This document shows, in pieces, positions 1 to 6,494 of a stretch of DNA of 11,674 nucleotides. A program made the translations under genes and the position numbers. The stretch covers positions 1 through 11,674 of the forward strand of contig DJYF01000002.1 of the NCBI GenBank assembly GCA_002450035.1, given 5' to 3'. This DNA is from Caryophanales bacterium UBA6985 (lineage in GTDB: Bacteria; Bacillota_I; Bacilli_A; RF39; UBA660). Numbering within the stretch: the first letter of the stretch is position 1; each line of letters begins with the position of its first letter. The notes under the pieces are model-generated. The model saw only the letters and a list, made by a program, of their open reading frames with translations, made no database searches and was not told the origin of the DNA.

Positions 1-42
1 CCACACAATGGATGTAGACCACCAAAAAGACCAAGAAATTAG
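1..42 (+). CDS. rpsK: 30S ribosomal protein S11, C-terminal end (partial)
   Basis: The window opens in frame 1 on the last 13 codons of a gene ending in TAG. They read PHNGCRPPKRPRN, which is the characteristic C-terminus of ribosomal protein S11 (family pattern HNGCRPPKRRRV), the platform protein of the small subunit that contacts 16S rRNA near the E site. The start and most of the gene lie upstream of the window. It is followed after 24 bases by rpoA, the usual Firmicute order at the end of the large ribosomal protein operon. The final residues (RPRN) differ slightly from the common RRRV ending, as is often seen in divergent lineages. Confidence 0.93.
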   Translation, partial: PHNGCRPPKRPRN

Positions 43-53
43 TATTAGAAGAA

Positions 54-60
54 AAGAGGA
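54..60 (+). promoter_or_regulatory. Ribosome binding site of rpoA
   Basis: AAGAGGA lies six bases before the rpoA ATG in the short rpsK-rpoA gap. It is a good Shine-Dalgarno match at normal spacing and supports the chosen start. Confidence 0.7.
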
Positions 61-66
61 TTATTT

Positions 67-1005
67 ATGAATTTCGAAAAACCAAACTATAAAATTACTG
101 AATATGATCAAAGTAAGAATTATGGAAAATTTGAACTTGAACCTTTAGAAAGAGGTTTTGGAACAACTATTGGTAATGCATTAAGAAGAGTTATGCTATC
201 AAGTATGCCTGGCTCAGCTGTAGTAAGCGTTAAAATAGATGGAGTTTTACATGAATTCCAAAAAATTGATGGAGTAAGAGAAGATGTTATGAACATCATC
301 CTAAACATCAAATCATTAGTAGTAAAAAATTATTCTAATACAAAGAAAGTTATGACACTTTCAGTTGAAAAAGAAGGAGTTGTAACTGCTGGAGATATCG
401 AACACGATGCTGACATCGAAATCGTTAATCCAGATTTAGTTATTTGTAATTTAGTTAAGGGCGGTAAGATCAATATGGAACTTACTGTTGATAACGGACG
501 TGGATATGTTGATGCATCAGAAAATAAGAAGATTATGGGTGAACAAGTTGGTGTTATCCCAGTAGATGCTTTATATAGTCCAATCGATAAGGTTGCATTC
601 GAAGTAGAATCTGCTCGTGTTGGTCATAATGAAAATTTTGATAGATTAATAATGTATGTTAATACAAATGGTTCAATTACTCCAGAAGAAGCAATGGCTT
701 TAGCTTCTAGAATTTTAATCGAACATTTAAATATTGTAGCTGATTTAAATCAAATCGCTGATGTTACTGGAATAATGGCAGAAAAGAAAGTTGATACTAT
801 CACTAAGACACTTGAAACTCCTATTGAAGAAATTGAATTCTCAGTAAGAGCTTATAATTGCTTAAAGAGAGCAAATATTAACACTGTTCAAGATTTAATT
901 GATAAGAAAGAATCAGAAGTTAATAAAATACGTAATTTAGGTAAAAAATCATTAAAAGAAGTTATAGACAAAGTTAGTGAAATGGGACTTAAGTTCCGTG
1001 ATTAA
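67..1005 (+). CDS. rpoA: DNA-directed RNA polymerase subunit alpha
   Basis: This is the alpha subunit of RNA polymerase; its dimer is the platform on which beta and beta' assemble, and its C-terminal domain touches UP elements and activators. The protein has 312 residues, normal for Firmicutes. The N-terminal domain (about 1-230) carries the NALRR (37-41) and LSSMPG (44-49) assembly motifs. A linker follows, and the C-terminal domain (about 250-312) keeps the DNA-binding residues equivalent to E. coli R265 and N268 (here R261 and N264 in VRAYN), plus the NLGKKS loop (290-295). The start follows a good ribosome binding site. It lies between rpsK and rplQ, as in Bacillus, and is presumably transcribed from a promoter far upstream. 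Nothing is missing or unusual. Confidence 0.98.
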   Translation: MNFEKPNYKITEYDQSKNYGKFELEPLERGFGTTIGNALRRVMLSSMPGSAVVSVKIDGVLHEFQKIDGVREDVMNIILNIKSLVVKNYSNTKKVMTLSVEKEGVVTAGDIEHDADIEIVNPDLVICNLVKGGKINMELTVDNGRGYVDASENKKIMGEQVGVIPVDALYSPIDKVAFEVESARVGHNENFDRLIMYVNTNGSITPEEAMALASRILIEHLNIVADLNQIADVTGIMAEKKVDTITKTLETPIEEIEFSVRAYNCLKRANINTVQDLIDKKESEVNKIRNLGKKSLKEVIDKVSEMGLKFRD

Positions 1006-1032
1006 TTTCAACAGAGAAAGGAAAAGAATATA

Positions 1033-1374
1033 ATGTACAGAAAATTAAGCAGAGAATCTAGTATAAGAAGAAGTATTTTAGCTGGAATCTGTAAAGATGT
1101 TATTATGAACGAATCTGTTGTTACTACTGAAGCAAGAGCTAAAGAAGTAAGAAAATTCGTTGATAAGATGATTACTTATGGTAAAAGCGGATCATTAGTT
1201 TCAAGAAGAAAAGCTTTAGCTTTCTTACATAACGATACAAAAGTTGTTAATAAAATATTTAATGAATTAGCTCCTCGTTATGCTGAACGTAATGGTGGTT
1301 ATACTAGAATTATTAAATTAAATGAAAGAAAAGGCGATGACGCCTTAGAAGTAAGACTTGAATTAGTTGACTAA
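1033..1374 (+). CDS. rplQ: 50S ribosomal protein L17
   Basis: This encodes large-subunit protein L17, which sits near the exit of the peptide tunnel. The 113-residue length is typical. The family signature is clear: YRKLSRESSIRRSIL at the N-terminus, then ESVVTTEARAKEVR (about 27-40), APRYAERNGGYTRI (about 80-93) and a C-terminal LELVD. The start is preceded by AGAAAGGA (1015-1022), about 10 bases before the ATG. It is the last gene of the ribosomal operon: the stop codon TAA sits inside the downstream terminator stem. A small GC-rich hairpin, AAGGCG-ATGA-CGCCTT (1331-1346), lies within the 3' end of the gene. Confidence 0.97.
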   Translation: MYRKLSRESSIRRSILAGICKDVIMNESVVTTEARAKEVRKFVDKMITYGKSGSLVSRRKALAFLHNDTKVVNKIFNELAPRYAERNGGYTRIIKLNERKGDDALEVRLELVD

Positions 1375-1400
1375 TCAAGTCTTTTTTTTCTCTTTTTTTT
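1354..1400 (+). terminator. Intrinsic terminator of the rpsK-rpoA-rplQ operon
   Basis: The arms 1354-1366 and 1371-1382 pair over 12 bp with one bulged A, closed by the loop TTGA, and are followed by two T-runs (1382-1389 and 1393-1400). The rplQ stop codon (1372-1374) is inside the 3' arm, so a ribosome finishing L17 covers part of the stem. Confidence 0.88.
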
Positions 1401-1408
1401 AAATAATA

Positions 1409-1437
1409 TATGGTAAATTCTTGAATTATGATATACT
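1409..1437 (+). promoter_or_regulatory. Putative sigma-A promoter of the pilC operon
   Basis: TATACT at 1432-1437 with an extended TG at 1429-1430 forms a strong extended -10 element. The -35 is weak (TATGGT at 1409-1414 with a 17-base spacer). The element lies between the ribosomal operon terminator and the first pilus gene, about 27 bases upstream of the latter's ribosome binding site. No experimental start is known; the call is from sequence only. Confidence 0.65.
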
Positions 1438-1457
1438 AAAATAGTAAAAGAATAATT

Positions 1458-1465
1458 AGAGGTGA
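1458..1465 (+). promoter_or_regulatory. Ribosome binding site that sets the pilC start
   Basis: AGAGGTGA lies five bases before ATG 1471. A possible GTG start at 1462 is in frame but falls inside this Shine-Dalgarno itself, so ATG 1471 is the better start. Confidence 0.75.
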
Positions 1466-1470
1466 ATATT

Positions 1471-2880
1471 ATGGACCAATCTAATCATATGGCAGCAGTT
1501 GAAGAAGTAAAAAATGAAGAAACTAAAGATACTGTAAAACAAGAAAATACTATTGCAAACGCTAATCAACAAGTAATTAAGGTTAGCCCTAAATTGCTTC
1601 AAGATAGAGAAAAACTTATTGCAGAAATTAATAGTAATACAACTCCAAGATCAGATCATCAAGTAGCATATAGATATACTGCTTTAAATCCTGATAATAA
1701 AGTTGTAACTAATACTTTCCCAGCTTATTCTAAGATGGAAGTATTTACTTTCCTTGAAGGTGAAGGTTATAAGGTATTTAAAATTGAGACTTCTGCGTCT
1801 ATTGAAAGATTTTATGGTAGTGGATCAATTATTCACCATAAAATGAGTACGAAAGACTTAGTATTTTGGTTGGAACAATTATCTACATACTTAAAAGCTG
1901 GTATCCCATTAACAGATGCTATGCGTATTTTAAGTAAACAAATGGGTAGAACTGATTTCTTAAAGAGAGTATTTGATACAGTTGTATATGATTTAACTCT
2001 TGGTGAGAATTTCTCGACTTGCTTGGAAAATCAAAATACAGTTTTCCCTTCATTATTAATTAATATGGTTAAGACAGCTGAAGCAACAGGTGACCTTGAA
2101 GGAACACTTGATGATATGGCTGCATATTATAGTAATGTTGAAAAAACTCGAAAGGAAATGAAGAGTGCTTTAACTTATCCAATCTTGATTTTATTATTTG
2201 CGTTTGGTGTAGTAGCATTTATTCTTTTATATCTAGTTCCGCAATTTGAAGGAATATATCAATCTGCTGGTGCTTCGGTTAATAAGTTAACTGCATTCAT
2301 TATTGCAGCTTCTAAGTTCCTTAAAAATTATATTGTTTCGATTATTATTGGTATAATTATATTTATAATTGTGTTAGTGGTACTTTATAAGAAAGTAAAA
2401 TCAGTTCGATACTATATGCAGAAATTTGCTATGAAGTTGCCTGTATTTGGTAATATGATTATTTATAAAGAAATAACAATATTTACTAGAACTTTTGCAA
2501 ATTTATTAAAAAATAACGTATTTATTACTGAATCAATGGATATCTTAGTCAAAATTACAAATAATGAAATTTATAAAGATATCATGATTAATACAGTTAA
2601 TTATATTGGACGTGGTGATAAAATATCTGAAGCGTTTAAGAATAATTGGGCAGTTCCTGAAGTTGCTTATTACATGATGGTAACTGGTGAATCAACTGGT
2701 CAATTAGCTGAAATGATGGAAAAAGTTGCAAATTACTATGATACTCAACATAAAACTATGGTTGATGCTATGAAGAGTTTAATTGAACCAGTTTTAATTC
2801 TTTTCTTAGCTGTTGTAGTTGGTGGAATAGTAGTTGCAATCATAATGCCTATGTTCGGTTTATACAGCGAATTGTTATAG
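1471..2880 (+). CDS. pilC: Type IV pilus / competence inner-membrane platform protein (PilC/GspF family)
   Basis: This is the polytopic platform protein that couples the cytoplasmic assembly ATPase to pilin insertion in type IV pili, type II secretion and Gram-positive competence pili (ComGB). The protein has 469 residues from ATG 1471. The first ~60 residues are a Lys/Glu/Asn-rich tail, followed by the small N-terminal PilC domain (about 65-110, YRYTALNPD start). Two T2SSF repeats follow (about 127-250 and 332-455), each with a Gly-rich helix motif: KTAEATGDLEG and VTGESTGQLAE. Hydrophobic segments lie at about 238-257, 288-307 and 440-463. It heads an operon and is followed after 14 bases by the prepilin peptidase, which fits a pilus role. 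No ATPase (PilB/PilT/ComGA) or pilin is encoded in the window. The PilC versus ComGB choice cannot be settled here; the family call is secure. Confidence 0.92.
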   Translation: MDQSNHMAAVEEVKNEETKDTVKQENTIANANQQVIKVSPKLLQDREKLIAEINSNTTPRSDHQVAYRYTALNPDNKVVTNTFPAYSKMEVFTFLEGEGYKVFKIETSASIERFYGSGSIIHHKMSTKDLVFWLEQLSTYLKAGIPLTDAMRILSKQMGRTDFLKRVFDTVVYDLTLGENFSTCLENQNTVFPSLLINMVKTAEATGDLEGTLDDMAAYYSNVEKTRKEMKSALTYPILILLFAFGVVAFILLYLVPQFEGIYQSAGASVNKLTAFIIAASKFLKNYIVSIIIGIIIFIIVLVVLYKKVKSVRYYMQKFAMKLPVFGNMIIYKEITIFTRTFANLLKNNVFITESMDILVKITNNEIYKDIMINTVNYIGRGDKISEAFKNNWAVPEVAYYMMVTGESTGQLAEMMEKVANYYDTQHKTMVDAMKSLIEPVLILFLAVVVGGIVVAIIMPMFGLYSELL

Positions 2881-2894
2881 GAAGGAAATATAAT

Positions 2895-3671
2895 ATGACA
2901 CAATGGTTGATAATGGTATATTTATTTGTTGTTGGTTTATTCTTTGGGTCATTCTTTAATTGTATGGCTGATAGACTTAGCAACAATAAATCGATATTCT
3001 TTCCAGGATCTCATTGTGATAATTGTAAGCATAAGTTAACCTGGTATGAATTAATACCAGTTTTTTCTTATATTTTTCAGGGTGGTAAGTGTTCTAAATG
3101 TAAGGTTAAGTTATCTATCCTTTATCCTTTATCAGAGTTACTTACTGGAGTTTTATTTGCATTAAGTTTTTATATGTTTGGTTTTTCATATAAAACACTT
3201 ACATCTATAATTGTAGTTTCAGTATTTGTAACTACTATGATGAGTGATGCTAAATATATGATAATTTTAGATGAAATACTTGTTGCAGGGATAGTATTAT
3301 TTTCTATAGTTGATTTTATGGATGCTGGACTAATTGATGTTGCAACAAGATTTATATATGGTTTAGTTTTATTTTCAATTATGCTTTTAATAAAAGTGTT
3401 TGGAGATTCAACTTTTAAACAAGAGTCACTTGGATGGGGAGACATTAAGTTATCGTTTTTTGTTGGTCTAGTTCTTGGTATTAAGCTTGGAATATTATAT
3501 ATATTCTTAGGAGCTTTTCTTGCGTTACCATATGCTATTTTTATAAGTGCTAAGAAAAAGAGCAATATTCTTCCATTTGGACCATTTTTGGTATTAGCAT
3601 TTTTAATAATATTTATGAATATGGATTTTTTTAGTCATCTAATAACACGTTTATATGGAGGTTTAATATGA
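2895..3671 (+). CDS. pilD: Type IV prepilin peptidase (A24 family leader peptidase/N-methyltransferase)
   Basis: This membrane aspartyl protease cleaves the class III leader of prepilins and usually N-methylates the new N-terminus. The 258-residue protein has the full family layout: an N-terminal domain with GSFFNCMADRL (about 18-28) and two CxxC pairs (C41/C44 and C66/C69, a zinc site in many members), then several membrane helices. The catalytic aspartates are D118 (SDAK) and D183 in the GWGD-I-K motif (180-185), the hallmark of the GxGD proteases. The ribosome binding site GGAAGGA overlaps the pilC stop codon, suggesting coupled translation. The gene ends in TGA overlapping the next start by four bases (ATGA). 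It could equally serve competence pseudopilins and be named comC; catalytic residues appear intact. Confidence 0.94.
   Translation: MTQWLIMVYLFVVGLFFGSFFNCMADRLSNNKSIFFPGSHCDNCKHKLTWYELIPVFSYIFQGGKCSKCKVKLSILYPLSELLTGVLFALSFYMFGFSYKTLTSIIVVSVFVTTMMSDAKYMIILDEILVAGIVLFSIVDFMDAGLIDVATRFIYGLVLFSIMLLIKVFGDSTFKQESLGWGDIKLSFFVGLVLGIKLGILYIFLGAFLALPYAIFISAKKKSNILPFGPFLVLAFLIIFMNMDFFSHLITRLYGGLI
3657..3661 (+). promoter_or_regulatory. Ribosome binding site of the DUF2207-like gene
   Basis: GGAGG inside the last codons of the peptidase gene, six bases before ATG 3668. It supports the ATGA-overlap start. Confidence 0.7.
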
Positions 3672-5323
3672 AAAGGTATTTAGTTATTTTCATTTTTGCT
3701 TTTTTCTTATTTCTTCCTTGTGTAAGTGCTAAAGAGTTTAATCAATTAAACTATGATATTTTAGTTAAAAATGATGGCTCTGCACATTTTACTGTTAGTA
3801 TTAATGCTTTATTTCAAAAGAATTTTACTGAGTTTGAAATAGCTCTTTTTAGAGTTCCTGATTCTAAAGTATCTAATATTAAAGTTACTGATATTTATAA
3901 TACTCATTATGAAGAGGTCAGTAGTTTTCAAAAGAATAAGAATTATTTTTATACTTTATCTGATCAAGGATATAAAAAACTTATAAAGATTAAAACTACT
4001 CCAAAAGTATGTGATTATACAATTGAATTTGATTTATCTAAGTTTGTTACAAAGTTTAAAGATAATGTTTATGGTATTGATTGGTATGTATATTCTAGAA
4101 TAACTGATCAAAAAGCAGGATCACTTGACTATAGCATAAAGTTTGAAGATGAAACAGTTGCTAAAAATATTGTTTCTAGTTCTATACTTGGTGTTAACGA
4201 ATCAGTACAACAAACGGATAATGGAGTTTCAGGAACACTTTATAATGTTTCTTCATCTTCAATGATTAGATTACTTGTTGAGTTTAATAAAAATGTTAAA
4301 TTTAATACTAGTACTACTTCAAAACTTACTTTTAAAGAACAATTAGAAAAAGCAAAAAATGGAGCAGACTTTGCTGTACTATTTAATGCTTATACTTCAA
4401 GAGGTTTTTTAATATCATTTGCAGTTATTATTGAAGTAGGAGTAATTGTTTTATTACTATCATATATAATAGTTAAATATGGTACTCATAACGAATATTT
4501 TGGAATGGAAGTTGCTGATAAGAAAACAATTCAAAAACCAAAAGATGCAGTTTATTATGATTCAGTTCCATGCCAAGGAGATATTTATAAGATTGCCTTT
4601 GTAGCTGGTTTCTTTAAATTATTAAAGAGTAAATCTGATTTAATTGGTGCTATTTTATTTAGGATGTATTTAAATGATAATATTGAAATTATCAATGGTA
4701 AAAATGGTTTTGATATGCGTCTTAGAAATGATTTAAAGATAGAAAGATCACTTGATCAAGACTTATATAATATTATGATGGAAGCATCTGATATGAGAGT
4801 ATTAAGTAGTATTAAAACTAGTAGATTTTCTAAGAGACATTTTCTTAGAATAATGACTTGGTTTAATATGGGTTATAGTGAAACTATTACTGATGAAATT
4901 AACCGCGGCCATATAACTCGTGGTGGTAAAATTGGTAAGACTACAAAGATAATTTTTAGTGATGTCTTTGTTGACTATGGTAATAAGATATTAGGTATGA
5001 AAAAATACTTACTTAACTTTAATCAAGTTCCAAGACAAAGCCCATTAAGTGAAGAAACATATAAATTATTACTTATAAGTGCTGAACTTCTAGGAATCGG
5101 AAAACAAGTAGCAGAAGAAATATTAAGAAAGAATAGTAATAATATTTATGCTAAGAAATTATTAGAATTCCAAAAGATTAGACCAATCTTTAGTGAAATA
5201 TATGGCGATTCTTTAGCTGAATATAGAAAGACTGTTAAGAATAATGAAATTTATAACTACGATAAAATGAAAGATTCTTCTCTCCAATCTACATCAAACG
5301 TTATAAATGTTACAAGGCTATGA
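3668..5323 (+). CDS. DUF2207-like exported-domain membrane protein
   Basis: Function is not known. The 551-residue protein starts with a clear signal peptide (MKRYLVIFIFAFFLFLPCVSA, likely cut after A21). An extracytoplasmic beta-rich domain follows (about 22-245) that begins with the pattern NYDILVKNDGSAHFTVSI, as in DUF2207 proteins ('...dGs..v...'). One membrane helix lies at about 247-269. A cytoplasmic C-terminal half of some 280 residues begins with YYDSVPCQGDIYKIAFVAGFF and an ILFRMYLNDNIEI segment, also like DUF2207 C-terminal regions. It sits in an ATGA chain between the prepilin peptidase and the radical SAM gene, so it is co-expressed with them, but no mechanistic link is evident. 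DUF2207 membership is from pattern recognition and is moderately sure; membrane topology is well supported. Confidence 0.65.
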   Translation: MKRYLVIFIFAFFLFLPCVSAKEFNQLNYDILVKNDGSAHFTVSINALFQKNFTEFEIALFRVPDSKVSNIKVTDIYNTHYEEVSSFQKNKNYFYTLSDQGYKKLIKIKTTPKVCDYTIEFDLSKFVTKFKDNVYGIDWYVYSRITDQKAGSLDYSIKFEDETVAKNIVSSSILGVNESVQQTDNGVSGTLYNVSSSSMIRLLVEFNKNVKFNTSTTSKLTFKEQLEKAKNGADFAVLFNAYTSRGFLISFAVIIEVGVIVLLLSYIIVKYGTHNEYFGMEVADKKTIQKPKDAVYYDSVPCQGDIYKIAFVAGFFKLLKSKSDLIGAILFRMYLNDNIEIINGKNGFDMRLRNDLKIERSLDQDLYNIMMEASDMRVLSSIKTSRFSKRHFLRIMTWFNMGYSETITDEINRGHITRGGKIGKTTKIIFSDVFVDYGNKILGMKKYLLNFNQVPRQSPLSEETYKLLLISAELLGIGKQVAEEILRKNSNNIYAKKLLEFQKIRPIFSEIYGDSLAEYRKTVKNNEIYNYDKMKDSSLQSTSNVINVTRL

Positions 5324-5991
5324 TAATTAAAAGTATTAATAAAACAACCTTACTTGATTATCCTGGTAAGGTTGCTTCAACTATATTTCTTGCTGGTTGT
5401 AATATGAACTGTTCATTTTGTCATAATAAAGATTTAATAAAAATGGATCCTAGTAATAGTATTACTAGGGAAGATTTATTTGAATTTTTAGAAAAAAGAA
5501 AAAATGAACTTGATGGTGTTTGTATTACAGGGGGAGAACCAACATTAAATAGTGATTTAGTATATTTAATAGAAGATATTAAAAGTTTAGGATATTTAGT
5601 TAAACTTGATACTAATGGTACTAATCCAGATATGGTTTCTTATTTAATAAATAATAATTTGATAGACTATATTGCGATGGATATAAAGACATCATTTGAA
5701 CATTATAAAGATATAACTAATACTACTAATAGTATTCAAGATATAAAAAGAACTGTTGAAATCATAAAGAACAGTGAAATAGATCATGAATTTAGAACAA
5801 CTGTAGTAAGTAATATTAATAAAGAAGATGTGGTATCAATAGCTAAATATATAAGTCCTTCTAAATATTATTTGCAAGAGTTTAAAGACTATCCTGGAAA
5901 CAACGGAGTTACGGGAGTTTCTTTAGATATGTTAGATGAGTATAGATTAGCATGTAATATTTATACAGAAACAAATATAAGAAAAAAATAA
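5320..5991 (+). CDS. nrdG: Anaerobic ribonucleotide reductase activating protein-like radical SAM enzyme (NrdG2 type)
   Basis: This is a radical S-adenosylmethionine enzyme that should use a [4Fe-4S] cluster to make a 5'-deoxyadenosyl radical and activate a glycyl-radical partner, by family analogy the anaerobic ribonucleotide reductase NrdD. In the 223 residues, the cluster motif is C27-NMN-C31-SF-C34, the SAM-binding GGEPT is at 71-75, and LDTNG (96-100) and MDIK (120-123) follow. The opening LLDYPGKVASTIFLAGCN matches the NrdG2 branch (TIGR02495-type). The start overlaps the previous stop as ATGA, with only a weak AAGG two bases upstream, so translation is probably coupled. No nrdD is nearby, so the partner, and hence the strict NrdG role, is inferred. 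A perfect 21-base inverted repeat lies within the gene at 5449-5469. Confidence 0.82.
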   Translation: MIIKSINKTTLLDYPGKVASTIFLAGCNMNCSFCHNKDLIKMDPSNSITREDLFEFLEKRKNELDGVCITGGEPTLNSDLVYLIEDIKSLGYLVKLDTNGTNPDMVSYLINNNLIDYIAMDIKTSFEHYKDITNTTNSIQDIKRTVEIIKNSEIDHEFRTTVVSNINKEDVVSIAKYISPSKYYLQEFKDYPGNNGVTGVSLDMLDEYRLACNIYTETNIRKK

Positions 5992-6008
5992 TTTTTTTGA
6001 AAATATTA

Positions 6009-6037
6009 TTGACAATAATTAAGTGGGGTTGTATAGT
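6009..6037 (+). promoter_or_regulatory. Strong sigma-A promoter of the structured RNA
   Basis: TTGACA (6009-6014), a 17-base spacer, and TATAGT (6032-6037) make a near-consensus promoter, predicting a start near 6044. It begins only 18 bases after the radical SAM stop codon, with no open reading frame of gene size immediately downstream. Confidence 0.8.
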
Positions 6038-6081
6038 TAAGATACTTAGTTAAGTAATATACTAAGCGAGGTAAAAAAATT

Positions 6082-6144
6082 ATGCACAGGTTATTTTATC
6101 CAAACAAAATAATCAAGAGCGAATTTATTTACTTATTAAAATGA
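6082..6144 (+). CDS. Possible 20-residue peptide within the structured RNA
   Basis: ATG 6082 opens a 20-codon frame ending in TGA and reading MHRLFYPNKIIKSEFIYLLK. GAGG (6068-6071) lies 10 bases upstream, an acceptable Shine-Dalgarno. The frame covers the 6089-6114 hairpin. Such a short frame can occur by chance in AT-rich DNA and the RNA may be purely non-coding; no homologue is recognised. Low confidence. Confidence 0.22.
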   Translation: MHRLFYPNKIIKSEFIYLLK

Positions 6145-6387
6145 TGTTATGCGAATTATAAACGGGTAGTTTATAATATCCAAATTAAAAACATCAAGAT
6201 TTTGCTTAGTTTAACTGCTTGTATTGGATGGATCCAATATTTGAGCGGTTTATCGTATTACATGATGCCGAGAGGTCTTATCTGTTACTAAGTATATGCG
6301 CATATGAGAAAGAAACTCTACTTAAGGATAAGGAATTGTTATTCGGGAACTGACATTCTTAGAATAATGATTTATCTTAAAAACTCG

Positions 6388-6417
6388 AAACACATAGTTG
6401 TCAGCTATGTGTTTTTT
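6388..6417 (+). terminator. Intrinsic terminator of the structured RNA
   Basis: A 10-bp perfect stem (AAACACATAG with CTATGTGTTT), 7-base loop and T6 tract (6412-6417). It ends the RNA before the next gene's own promoter. Confidence 0.85.
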
Positions 6418-6443
6418 GGTACATAAAAACACACTATGATTTA

Positions 6444-6472
6444 TTGATGAAGGAATGCTTATTTGCTATACT
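6444..6472 (+). promoter_or_regulatory. Sigma-A promoter of the 6495 gene
   Basis: TTGATG (6444-6449), a 17-base spacer and TATACT (6467-6472) with the extended TG at 6464-6465. The predicted transcript start near 6479 lies downstream of an in-frame TTG at 6444, so translation cannot begin there from this promoter; this supports ATG 6495. Confidence 0.75.
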
Positions 6473-6485
6473 ATTTATAGAATAT

Positions 6486-6490
6486 GGTGA
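6486..6490 (+). promoter_or_regulatory. Ribosome binding site that sets the 6495 start
   Basis: GGTGA four bases before ATG 6495. The spacing is short but the same GGTGA core precedes the 1471 and 8144 genes. With the predicted transcription start it leaves a 5' leader of only about 16 bases. Confidence 0.6.
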
Positions 6491-6494
6491 TAAT

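Larger units (their letters stand above)
6044..6417 (+). ncRNA. Unassigned structured RNA, about 370 nt, with own promoter and terminator
   Basis: This region between two genes has no convincing large ORF but carries a consensus promoter, a terminator, and many well-formed helices. Stems seen by eye: 6045-6050/6061-6066; 6089-6097/6106-6114; 6142-6148/6190-6196, which encloses a perfect 9-bp hairpin 6155-6163/6169-6177 with loop GGGTA; a 16-bp hairpin 6213-6228/6233-6250 capped by TGGA; and 6322-6344 with 6362-6380 (19 bp with small bulges). A short CGAG/CTCG pairing (6067-6070/6384-6387) may close the whole fold. It does not show the signatures of RNase P, tmRNA, SRP RNA, 6S RNA, T-box or common riboswitches that I checked. 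Its separate promoter for the next gene argues for a stand-alone RNA rather than a leader. It could belong to a known rare class of large ornate RNAs; I cannot tell. A 20-codon ORF with a Shine-Dalgarno lies in its 5' part. Confidence 0.65.

Noticed and set aside
120..311. Reverse-strand reading frame inside rpoA
   Set aside because: It lies wholly within a conserved essential gene, with no ribosome binding site or family likeness.
3170..3565. 131-codon reverse-strand frame inside the prepilin peptidase gene
   Set aside because: It is antisense to a well-supported gene with catalytic motifs in the same stretch; its translation has no recognisable features.
3668..3671. Mycoplasma-type code with TGA as tryptophan
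   Set aside because: TGA is used as a stop for the prepilin peptidase and DUF2207-like genes at ATGA overlaps, and tryptophan is encoded by TGG in all genes here.
5982..5998. A7-TAA-T7 hairpin after the radical SAM gene as a terminator
   Set aside because: The stem would be pure A-U with no G-C pairs, too weak to call; read-through into the RNA region is possible.
6228..6353. 41-codon ORF within the structured RNA (MDPIFERF start)
   Set aside because: There is no Shine-Dalgarno before the ATG, the start lies in the loop of a strong hairpin, and the frame spans several of the RNA helices. It may be a chance frame.
6044..6417. Identification of the RNA as RNase P, tmRNA, SRP RNA, 6S RNA or a T-box leader
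   Set aside because: A faint GAGG...ATGC likeness to the RNase P P4 strand has no matching 3' partner; there is no tRNA-like TPsiC arm or CCA end, no SRP apical GGAA loop context, no T-box GG-TGG-ACC-CG box, and the length and shape are wrong for 6S RNA.
6408..6433. Alternative hairpin TGTGTTTTT/AAAAACACA overlapping the RNA terminator, as an attenuator switch
   Set aside because: Its 3' arm lies after the T-tract and would be transcribed too late to prevent termination, and the next gene has its own promoter.
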